Assembly (NCBI GenBank): GCA_964409485.1
Contig: CAYPDM010000046.1
Span: 1-12,547 of the forward strand
Direction: 5' to 3'
DNA from: JAFGPF01 sp964409485
GTDB lineage: Bacteria; Chloroflexota; Dehalococcoidia; Dehalococcoidales; RBG-16-60-22
DNA length: 12,547 nucleotides
The notes beneath the pieces are model-generated. The model worked only from the letters and a program-made list of their open reading frames with translations, was not told where the DNA came from and searched no databases. Shown here one piece after another: positions 1 to 5,400 of this stretch. Numbering within the stretch: the stretch's first letter is position 1; every line of letters begins with the position of its first letter. A program made the translations under genes and the position numbers.

Positions 1-1
1 C

Positions 2-106
2 AAGCTGGACGAGCTTGTCTCCGGGCATTATCCCTTCGAGCAGATTAACGAGGCGATAGCATCATCGGAGCAGGGCGAGGTAATCAGGAACGTACTGACG
101 TTTTAG
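2..106 (+). CDS. C-terminal end of a zinc-type (MDR) alcohol dehydrogenase, 5' partial
   Basis: An open frame enters from the left edge and ends at TAG 104-106. It encodes 34 residues beginning KLDELVSGHYPFEQINEA and ending GEVIRNVLTF. The pattern L(D/E)ELV-x3-YPFEQINEAI followed by a short GEVIR-V-L tail is the usual C-terminus of medium-chain zinc-dependent alcohol dehydrogenases, where the final helix and strand close the catalytic domain. Such enzymes interconvert alcohols and aldehydes or ketones with NAD(P)H. The zinc ligands and Rossmann motif lie outside the window, so substrate and cofactor cannot be judged. The gene converges on the minus-strand SnoaL-like gene with only 13 bp between the stops. 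The family call rests on the tail alone; another MDR reductase such as a quinone oxidoreductase is possible. Confidence 0.6.
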   Translation, partial: KLDELVSGHYPFEQINEAIASSEQGEVIRNVLTF

Positions 107-119
107 AGGAGTTGGTCTT

Positions 120-551
120 TTATTGTTTGGGAATAACACCAAGCTGCTGGAGCATGCCCAGCATATCAATGTGACCAAATACTTCGCTGACCTTGTCATC
201 CTTCAAGTGCAGGAACTGGCCACCCTTTACAACCAGTTCTTTGCCGGTGGGTGGAACCGGCACCATTGGCGAATTCCCGGTGTGTTTCATACGTAGGGTA
301 TACCGGTATGCAATGGTATCACCCTCACCGACCATTTCGTCCCAGTCAAGCTTGATAATCTGGAAGGCCTGCCTGTTTGTTTGAACCTGCCGTTTGCGAG
401 CTTCTATACCCTTGATTTCCTGAAACGGGAATTGCTCCGAGTGAATGACCAGGTCGGGGCTGTAGACTTCATCAAGTGCGTCTACGTTGCCCTTGAGCAT
501 AGCCTCCTCCTCCGACCTGATAAATTTAGCTTTGAATTCTTCGAGTGTCAT
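120..551 (-). CDS. SnoaL-like / NTF2-fold protein
   Basis: A 143-residue soluble protein with no signal peptide or membrane segment. Its pattern is an N-terminal helix (EEFKAKFIRSEEEAMLKGNV), then DALDEVYSPDLVIHSE, a middle strand pair (DWDEMVGEGDTIAYRYTL) and a C-terminal FLHLKDDKVSEVFGHIDMLGMLQQLG. This matches SnoaL-like polyketide cyclase / ester cyclase members of the NTF2 fold, which are normally 130-150 residues. These small cone-shaped proteins bind hydrophobic ligands and may be hydrolases, isomerases or cyclases; the specific reaction cannot be read here. The ATG at 549-551 is preceded on the minus strand by an AAAAGGAGG ribosome-binding site about 8 nt away. A near-consensus promoter sits further upstream (583-611). 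The gene is monocistronic, divergent from iorA and convergent with the dehydrogenase tail. Confidence 0.75.
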   Translation of the reverse strand: MTLEEFKAKFIRSEEEAMLKGNVDALDEVYSPDLVIHSEQFPFQEIKGIEARKRQVQTNRQAFQIIKLDWDEMVGEGDTIAYRYTLRMKHTGNSPMVPVPPTGKELVVKGGQFLHLKDDKVSEVFGHIDMLGMLQQLGVIPKQ

Positions 552-582
552 TTGATGCTCCTCCTTTTAACAGGTAGTTGCC

Positions 583-611
583 ATAATAAGTGTTTTATGA
601 ATTATTGTCAA
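583..611 (-). promoter_or_regulatory. Sigma70-type promoter for the SnoaL-like gene
   Basis: On the minus strand a perfect -35 box TTGACA (606-611) is followed by exactly 17 bp and a -10 box TATTAT (583-588, five of six consensus bases). The box lies 31 bp before the SnoaL-like start codon and upstream of its ribosome-binding site. The -35 region overlaps a repeated TTGTCAA motif shared with the divergent promoter. Confidence 0.6.
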
Positions 612-615
612 GTGT

Positions 616-645
616 TTGTCAAATTTGCCTGTAAGCGTGTAGAAT
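616..645 (+). promoter_or_regulatory. Sigma70-type promoter reading toward iorA
   Basis: Plus-strand -35 TTGTCA (616-621), 18-bp spacer, -10 TAGAAT (640-645). It would give a 5' leader of about 90 nt before the TTG start of iorA. The TTGTCA box is the second copy of a direct repeat (605-610 and 616-621, 11-bp period, about one helical turn). The first copy overlaps the -35 of the opposite promoter, so one protein bound here could affect both genes. Confidence 0.5.
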
Positions 646-685
646 ATATGTAGTAGCGTCTTTATTTTCACCATTAAATATTATC

Positions 686-695
686 GTAAATTTAC
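686..695. promoter_or_regulatory. 10-bp perfect palindrome in the iorA leader
   Basis: GTAAATTTAC is a perfect palindrome inside AT-rich DNA (about 661-720), between the proposed -10 box and the iorA ribosome-binding site. It could be an operator for a dimeric regulator. AT-rich stretches produce such palindromes by chance, so support is weak. Confidence 0.25.
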
Positions 696-741
696 TATTA
701 TCCTGATAAATAAAAACGAATACCCGTTCAGGAGGGTTCTA

Positions 742-3700
742 TTGAATAAGGTAGCAGATATAACGATTACTTCCGATGCCCCCGGCGCCCGACTCTTCAT
801 GCTCGGCAACGAGGCCATCGCCCGCGGGGCCGTCGAGGCCGGCGTACGAGTGGTGGCGTCTTACCCCGGCACGCCCTCCAGCGAGATTACCAACACGCTG
901 GTGGGAATCGCCGGCGAAACAGGCATGTACGCCGAGTGGTCTATAAACGAGAAGGTAGCCTTTGAAGTGGCCATGGCGGCGGCCATCAGCGGACTGCGCT
1001 CTCTGGCCATTATGAAGCACGTGGGCGTGAACGTGGCCCACGACCCCCTCATGTCCGCCAGCTACATGGGGCTGGGGGGACTGGTGCTCATTTCCGCCGA
1101 CGACCCCGGTCAGTGGAGCTCCCAGAACGAGCAGGACAACCGCCTGCTCGCCCGCCAGGCCTACGTGCCGGTGCTGGAGCCCTGCTCCGCGCAGGAAGCC
1201 AAGGACATGATGGCGGACGCCTTCCGCCTCTCCGAGGAGTTCGGGCAGATGTTCATGCTGCGCTCGGTAACGCGTATCGGCCATGCCCGCAGCGATGTTA
1301 CTCTGGGCGGGATGGTAAAGGAAAAAAAAGAAGCCAAATTTGTTAAAGACCCCTGGCGGCTGGTCTGCCTGCCGGCCAATTTCAGGAACAATCGCCGTCT
1401 CGTCGTGCAGAGAATGGCCAGGATATCGGGAATAGTGGATAAGCTGCCTTATAATCACCTGACTCTGAAAAAGGGCGCCAAACTCGGCGTCATCGCCAGC
1501 GGTATATCTTACGGTTATGCCCTTGAAGCTGTCAGGTGGCTGGAGCTGGAGGATAAGGTCTCTATTTTAAAAATCGGCACTCCTTACCCGCTGCCCGCCG
1601 GACTGACCAGGCAATTGTTAAAAGCGGTGCCGGAGGTGCTGGTGGTGGAGGAACTGGAACCCTTCGTCGAAGACGCCGTAAAGGTCGTCGCTCAAGATAA
1701 CGATTTAGACGTAAAAATTCACGGCAAGGATATGCTCTCGCTGATAGGGGAGCTTTCCGTGAGGCAGGTCTCCGAGGCGCTCTGTAAGCTGACCGGCGTC
1801 GAGCCGCCGGTAGATTTCGCCCGGCTGGATAAAATCCGGGCGGAGACGGCGGAGCTGCTGCCTTTACGCCCCCCGACCATGTGCGCCGGCTGCCCGCACC
1901 GTGCCTCTTATTATGCCATTAATATCGCCTGCCGGCGTTACCAGCAGGAGACCGGCAAAGAGCCTGTAAAAACGGGAGACATCGGTTGTTATGCCCTGGG
2001 GGCCAATCCGCCGTTGAACTCTGATGATGTCGCTATCTGCATGGGCGGGTCTATCGGGCTTGCCAACGGGTTCGCCCACGTCATCGATGCGCCCGTGGTG
2101 GCCCATCTCGGCGATTCCACCTTCTTCCATTCCGGCATCCCCCCGATGATAAACTCCGTCTACAATAAGGCGAATCTGACCATGGTTGTGCTGGACAACT
2201 CGACTACCGGCATGACGGGCTTTCAGCCCCACGCCGGCGCCACCGGCGATGAAGCCCTCGATATCAAGATTGAAGATATTGCCAGGGCCAGCGGCGTGAA
2301 ATTCGTCGAGGTCGTTGATGCCTTCGACCTGCCCGGATTGATTGATATTTTGGAAAAAGCCATAAAATTCGAGGGGCCTTCTATGGTTGTCGCCCGCCGA
2401 CTCTGCAATATACTGGACGCGAGAGATAAGAGAAAAGCGGGAGAGAAGGTCGTTCCTTATGTAGTAGACCCGGAGAAATGCCTGGCCGGCAGCCCGCCGT
2501 ATTGCCAGGCCGCCTGCCCCCTCCATATCGATATCCGGGGCTATGTCGGCCTTATTAAAGAGGGAAAATTCGATGAGGCGCTGGCTTTAATCAAGCAGAC
2601 TTTACCATTTCCTGCCATCATCGGACGAATCTGCACAAGTCCCTGTGAAGGCAAGTGCAAGCGCTCCGAGGTGGAGGCAGCCGTGGCGATTAATGCCCTG
2701 AAGCGGGCGGCATCCGACTACGGGAAATATAAGGATGATTACAGCATCGCCGCGGAAAAGAAGGAAAAAGTGGCTGTAGTCGGCGGCGGCCCGGCCGGTA
2801 TCATGGCCGCCTATGACCTGCGCCGGGCTGGCTATAAGGTAACCGTTTTTGAAGCCCTGCCGAAGCTGGGCGGTATGATGGCGGTGGGCATTCCCGAGTT
2901 CCGCCTGCCGCGGGATGTGCTGGCGGAAGAAACTGATATTATCAGAAAGCTTGGCGTGGAAATAAAGCTCAATACGAGAGTCGGTAAAGACGTCAGGCTA
3001 TCGGACCTGAAAAAGGACCATGACGCCGTGTTTATCGCCGTGGGGGCGCATAAAGGGAGAAGCCTCGGCATTGAAAATGAGAAGGTCGACGGCGTTATCG
3101 ACGGCACCGAATTTCTTTTTAAAGTAAATACCGGTGACAAAGTGCCCGTTCAGGACAGGGTGGTAGTCGTGGGCGGCGGCAATGTGGCTATCGACTGTGC
3201 CCGCACCTGTGTCCGACTCGGCTTTAAAGACGTTAATATTGTCTACCGGCGCTCCCGCGCCGAGATGCCGGCCATCGCCGAAGAGATAGAAGAAGCGGAA
3301 CGTGAAGGCGTCAAGCTGACTTTGCTATCCGGCCCGAGTAAAGTGGTGGCCATGGACGGTAAGGTAACCGGGTTCGAATGTATCAAGATGAAACTCGGAG
3401 AACCGGATGAAAGCGGCCGGCGCCGGCCGGTGCCGGTTGAAGGCTCGGAGTTCGTTATCGATACCGGACTGATAATCGCGGCCGTCGGAGAATCGCCCGA
3501 CCTTGACTTTATGACCGGAGATATGAAGTCGGCCATCGCCGATGGTCTCATAAAGGCCGACCCCGTGACGCTGGAGACAGGTATCCGGGGCGTTTTTGCC
3601 GGCGGTGATGCCGTCACCGGCGCGGCCACGGTCGTACAGGCCATGGCGGCGGGCAGGAAAGCGGCTGTATCAATTGATAGGTACCTGAAGGGCGAACCTC

Positions 3701-4038
3701 TTGATGAGGGCAGGGAAGGCGAAGCCGTTTTCGAAAGTAAATTGATTGTTGATACGTGGGGCATCGCTCCAGAAGCGCGGTCGGAAATGCCGGCGCTGCC
3801 CGTAGACCGGAGGAAGGGCAACTTTAAGGAAGTAGAACTGGGCTTAAGTAAAGAAGACGCTGTCAAAGAGGCGAAACGATGTCTTTCCTGCGACTGCCGG
3901 ATATGTATAAACCTGCTGGGTTGTCCGGCTCTCATCGTCGATGAAAACGGCAAGGCGGCGGTAGATGATACCCAGTGTCCCGGCTGCGGGGTCTGTGCCC
4001 AGGTATGCCCGCACGACGCAATAAAATCAGGAGCGTAA
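742..4038 (+). CDS. iorA: IorA-type 2-oxoacid:ferredoxin oxidoreductase alpha subunit with an inserted GltD/NfnB-like FAD-NADPH module
   Basis: A 1098-residue chimera; ordinary IorA is about 600. Residues 1-570 are a standard IorA core: N-terminal pyrimidine-binding domain (NEAIARGAVEAG, SYPGTPSSEI), MCAGCPHR 380-387, GDIGCYALG 412-420 and the thiamine-diphosphate site (GDS at 457, VVLDNSTTGMTG from 482). At VDPEKC (580), where IorA normally starts its ferredoxin domain, a GltD-type module follows: Fer4_20 cysteines C580/C588/C592 and C631/C635/C639, FAD site GGGPAG 681-686, NADPH site GGGNVA 811-816 with YRRSR 835-839, and AGGD at 953-956. The GltD-like ending EAKRCLSC then joins the IorA ferredoxin, with GCP at C1061 and CPGCGVCAQVCP at 1079-1090. 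Such enzymes oxidise aryl pyruvates or related 2-oxoacids to acyl-CoA and CO2; the insert implies electron exchange with NAD(P)H. The start is TTG behind AGGAGGG. The stop lies 1 nt before iorB. Confidence 0.9.
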   Translation: MNKVADITITSDAPGARLFMLGNEAIARGAVEAGVRVVASYPGTPSSEITNTLVGIAGETGMYAEWSINEKVAFEVAMAAAISGLRSLAIMKHVGVNVAHDPLMSASYMGLGGLVLISADDPGQWSSQNEQDNRLLARQAYVPVLEPCSAQEAKDMMADAFRLSEEFGQMFMLRSVTRIGHARSDVTLGGMVKEKKEAKFVKDPWRLVCLPANFRNNRRLVVQRMARISGIVDKLPYNHLTLKKGAKLGVIASGISYGYALEAVRWLELEDKVSILKIGTPYPLPAGLTRQLLKAVPEVLVVEELEPFVEDAVKVVAQDNDLDVKIHGKDMLSLIGELSVRQVSEALCKLTGVEPPVDFARLDKIRAETAELLPLRPPTMCAGCPHRASYYAINIACRRYQQETGKEPVKTGDIGCYALGANPPLNSDDVAICMGGSIGLANGFAHVIDAPVVAHLGDSTFFHSGIPPMINSVYNKANLTMVVLDNSTTGMTGFQPHAGATGDEALDIKIEDIARASGVKFVEVVDAFDLPGLIDILEKAIKFEGPSMVVARRLCNILDARDKRKAGEKVVPYVVDPEKCLAGSPPYCQAACPLHIDIRGYVGLIKEGKFDEALALIKQTLPFPAIIGRICTSPCEGKCKRSEVEAAVAINALKRAASDYGKYKDDYSIAAEKKEKVAVVGGGPAGIMAAYDLRRAGYKVTVFEALPKLGGMMAVGIPEFRLPRDVLAEETDIIRKLGVEIKLNTRVGKDVRLSDLKKDHDAVFIAVGAHKGRSLGIENEKVDGVIDGTEFLFKVNTGDKVPVQDRVVVVGGGNVAIDCARTCVRLGFKDVNIVYRRSRAEMPAIAEEIEEAEREGVKLTLLSGPSKVVAMDGKVTGFECIKMKLGEPDESGRRRPVPVEGSEFVIDTGLIIAAVGESPDLDFMTGDMKSAIADGLIKADPVTLETGIRGVFAGGDAVTGAATVVQAMAAGRKAAVSIDRYLKGEPLDEGREGEAVFESKLIVDTWGIAPEARSEMPALPVDRRKGNFKEVELGLSKEDAVKEAKRCLSCDCRICINLLGCPALIVDENGKAAVDDTQCPGCGVCAQVCPHDAIKSGA

Positions 4039-4039
4039 G

Positions 4040-4666
4040 ATGGCAAAGAAGAATGAGATTAACATAATTATATGCGGGACCGGCGGACAGGGCGTCGTTC
4101 TGCTATCCGAACTGCTGGGTACCGCGGCGGTCAGGGGCGGCGTGGCCGTAAAGGGTTCCGAGGTGCTGGGAATGGCCCAGCGGGGAGGCTCCGTGTTCAG
4201 CAATCTCCGACTCGGCGGCGACGTTATCGCCCCAATGACCCCGGAGGGCAAGTGCGACGTTCTCATCGCCGTGGAGCCTTCGGAGGCGCTCCGCAATATT
4301 CAGTATCTGGCTAAAAACAGCGTGGTAGTGCTCAATACGACTACCGTCCTGCCCTATACCGTCTATCTGGGGAGCAGCGGTTATCCCGAGAGTGAGGCTA
4401 TCATAAACGGGCTCCGCAAAGTTACCGACCGTGTCATTACCCTGGATGCCAGCGGAATGGCGCAGCAGGCCGGCAGTCTGCAGGCCGCCAACGTGGTGAT
4501 GCTCGGAGCTTTGTTCGGTACGGGGCTTATGCCCATAAAGGACGAGACCGCTAAAGAAGCCATACTTTCGCGTTTCAAGGCAAAGGTCGGTGAAATTAAT
4601 ATCAAGGCCTTCGACCTTGGCTATGAGGCGGCACAGAAGGCGCTGAACGCTGCTTCTGCCAAATAA
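4040..4666 (+). CDS. iorB: Indolepyruvate oxidoreductase beta subunit (IorB)
   Basis: 208 residues, the normal IorB length, consisting of one pyruvate:ferredoxin oxidoreductase gamma-type domain. The glycine-rich start (CGTGGQGVVLLSELLG, residues 12-27) and the MAQRGGSV motif (45-52) are characteristic and contact the thiamine/CoA region of the alpha subunit. There are no iron-sulfur motifs, as expected. The ATG lies 1 nt after the iorA stop and uses AGGAG at the very end of iorA as its ribosome-binding site, so the two are translationally coupled and should form the IorAB complex in the cytoplasm. Nothing in this subunit looks changed to accommodate the GltD insert of its partner. Substrate (indolepyruvate, phenylpyruvate or another 2-oxoacid) cannot be decided from sequence. 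Confidence 0.92.
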   Translation: MAKKNEINIIICGTGGQGVVLLSELLGTAAVRGGVAVKGSEVLGMAQRGGSVFSNLRLGGDVIAPMTPEGKCDVLIAVEPSEALRNIQYLAKNSVVVLNTTTVLPYTVYLGSSGYPESEAIINGLRKVTDRVITLDASGMAQQAGSLQAANVVMLGALFGTGLMPIKDETAKEAILSRFKAKVGEINIKAFDLGYEAAQKALNAASAK

Positions 4667-4694
4667 CGGTCTTCTTCCCTGCGTTTAAGATAGC

Positions 4695-4725
4695 AACCAT
4701 TCCGATGAAAATCGGAATCCAGGTA
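4695..4725 (-). repeat. Left flanking hairpin repeat of the GIY-YIG unit
   Basis: A 31-bp unit. It starts AACCAT, contains an 8-bp perfect stem (ATTCCGAT 4699-4706 with ATCGGAAT 4711-4718) closed by a GAAA tetraloop, and ends ATCCAGGTA. It lies 7 bp beyond the GIY-YIG stop codon. It is the inverted partner of 5036-5066: 25 of 31 positions agree, and all six differences fall in three stem base pairs that stay complementary. Immediately to the right, ATCCAG 4717-4722 can also pair with CTGGAT 4728-4733. It has no trailing T-run, so it is not a standard terminator. Confidence 0.75.
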
Positions 4726-4732
4726 CACTGGA

Positions 4733-5029
4733 TTAGCTGTGTTTTAGCAATTCATTATACAGGTCGTGCCATAAAGGATTTACTTTTTCTATAAGTTCCA
4801 GCTTCCACTTCCTTTTCCATTCTTTAATTTGCTTTTCTCTTTGAAGCGTTGCATCGTAATCATCGTATTGTTCAAAATAGACTAATGTATGAATGCCATA
4901 CTTTTTAGTAAATCCCTTGACGAAGTCGTTTTTATGTTCGTAAACACGGCGTATAAGGTCATTTGTACATCCCGTGTAAATGGTGCCGTTACGTTTATTG
5001 GCTAGAATATAAACAAAATACTCGCTCAT
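4733..5029 (-). CDS. Small GIY-YIG nuclease-superfamily protein
   Basis: 98 residues, single domain, in the YhbQ/UPF0213-like size class. The GIY half-motif is VYI (6-8), the YIG half-motif appears as YTG (18-20), followed by DLIRRVYEHK with the catalytic-type Arg at 27/28 and His32. LQREKQIKEWKRKWK supplies the conserved metal-binding Glu (E65), and NPLWHDL (84-90) is the usual tail of the subfamily. All expected catalytic positions are therefore present. The family hydrolyses DNA with one metal ion; some small members are reported to act on repeated palindromes in single-stranded DNA (recalled, not checked). The ATG has only a weak ribosome-binding site (AGG in CCAGGTAGCCCC), and that AGG belongs to the flanking repeat. 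Low GC and the flanking hairpins suggest transfer or a self-contained element. Confidence 0.85.
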   Translation of the reverse strand: MSEYFVYILANKRNGTIYTGCTNDLIRRVYEHKNDFVKGFTKKYGIHTLVYFEQYDDYDATLQREKQIKEWKRKWKLELIEKVNPLWHDLYNELLKHS

Positions 5030-5035
5030 CGGGGC

Positions 5036-5066
5036 TACCTGGATACCGGCTTTCGCCGGTATGGTT
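5036..5066 (+). repeat. Right flanking hairpin repeat, upstream of the GIY-YIG start
   Basis: On the plus strand it reads TACCTGGAT, then an 8-bp stem (ATACCGGC 5043-5050 with GCCGGTAT 5055-5062) around TTTC, ending ATGGTT. On the minus strand this is AACCAT, stem, GAAA loop, ATCCAGGTA, the same layout as 4695-4725 in inverted orientation. The AGG of its ATCCAGGTA end is the only Shine-Dalgarno-like sequence before the nuclease start at 5029. The hairpin could therefore influence translation or transcription of the nuclease as well as serve as its target. Confidence 0.75.
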
Positions 5067-5089
5067 TAATAGATTATATTCTTCTTTAC

Positions 5090-5380
5090 TTAACTATTGA
5101 AAGTCATTTTCCAAAGCTCAAGGGCTTCCTGCTTATCGTCGGTATCCGCCTCGAAAACCTCTGGTTCCTCTCCGCTTTCAAACAATGATTTTATCTTTTC
5201 ATCAATAGATTTCTGATTAAAGCCGCTATAAGGTCCAAAAATAGAAATCTTACCTTTCTGACTTTTTGCTATCACATACTGTCGAGCTTCTCCAACTTCC
5301 TCGGATGAAAGACCAGAACCATAAATAATCCCTAAACCTAATGGAAATACTGCCATCCCCTTTGGCTTTTTAGGTTTCAT
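5090..5380 (-). CDS. Hypothetical protein, 96 aa
   Basis: I do not recognise this family. The protein is small and soluble with no cysteines, signal peptide or convincing membrane segment. It has a basic start (MKPKKPKGM), a short glycine-rich hydrophobic stretch (VFPLGLGIIYGSGLSSEE), a central KGKISIFGPYSGFNQKS and an acidic C-terminal half (FESGEEPEVFEADTDDKQEALELW). The start is well supported: GGGAGGTGATT lies about 7 nt before the ATG. It begins 20 bp after the stop of the FAD oxidoreductase on the same strand, so it may be the last gene of that transcript. Its GC content is lower than that of the oxidoreductases, closer to the GIY-YIG gene beyond it, so it may instead belong to the inserted patch. 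No function is proposed. Confidence 0.65.
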   Translation of the reverse strand: MKPKKPKGMAVFPLGLGIIYGSGLSSEEVGEARQYVIAKSQKGKISIFGPYSGFNQKSIDEKIKSLFESGEEPEVFEADTDDKQEALELWKMTFNS

Positions 5381-5400
5381 TTGGTAATCACCTCCCGCTA

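Larger units (their letters stand above)
4695..5066 (-). mobile_element. Candidate 372-bp palindrome-bounded GIY-YIG element
   Basis: The unit runs from AACCAT at 4695 to ATGGTT at 5066. It consists of two inverted 31-bp hairpin repeats with only a GIY-YIG nuclease gene between them. It is much poorer in GC than its surroundings (41 of 120 bases in 4741-4860 by hand count, about one third, against well over half in iorA). It sits between two functional gene groups without disrupting either. No transposase and no clear target-site duplication is visible. Mobility is inferred from organisation and composition only; a resident gene with REP-like flanks remains possible. Confidence 0.4.

Noticed and set aside
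3243..4046. Long antisense open frames opposite iorA (also 739-1458 and 1864-2526 minus) as genes
   Set aside because: They lie wholly opposite well-supported coding sequence in GC-rich DNA, lack ribosome-binding sites and show low-complexity Arg/Ser/Pro/Gly-rich translations with no family pattern.
4699..4718. Hairpin after iorB as a rho-independent terminator
   Set aside because: The stem is followed by CCAGGTACACT rather than a T-run, and the same structure recurs inverted at 5043-5062, so it is better explained as one of a repeat pair.
4691..5070. Target-site duplication flanking the GIY-YIG unit
   Set aside because: Comparing the bases outside AACCAT (left) and ATGGTT (right) gives no convincing matching direct repeat, so transposition by a DDE-type mechanism is not supported.
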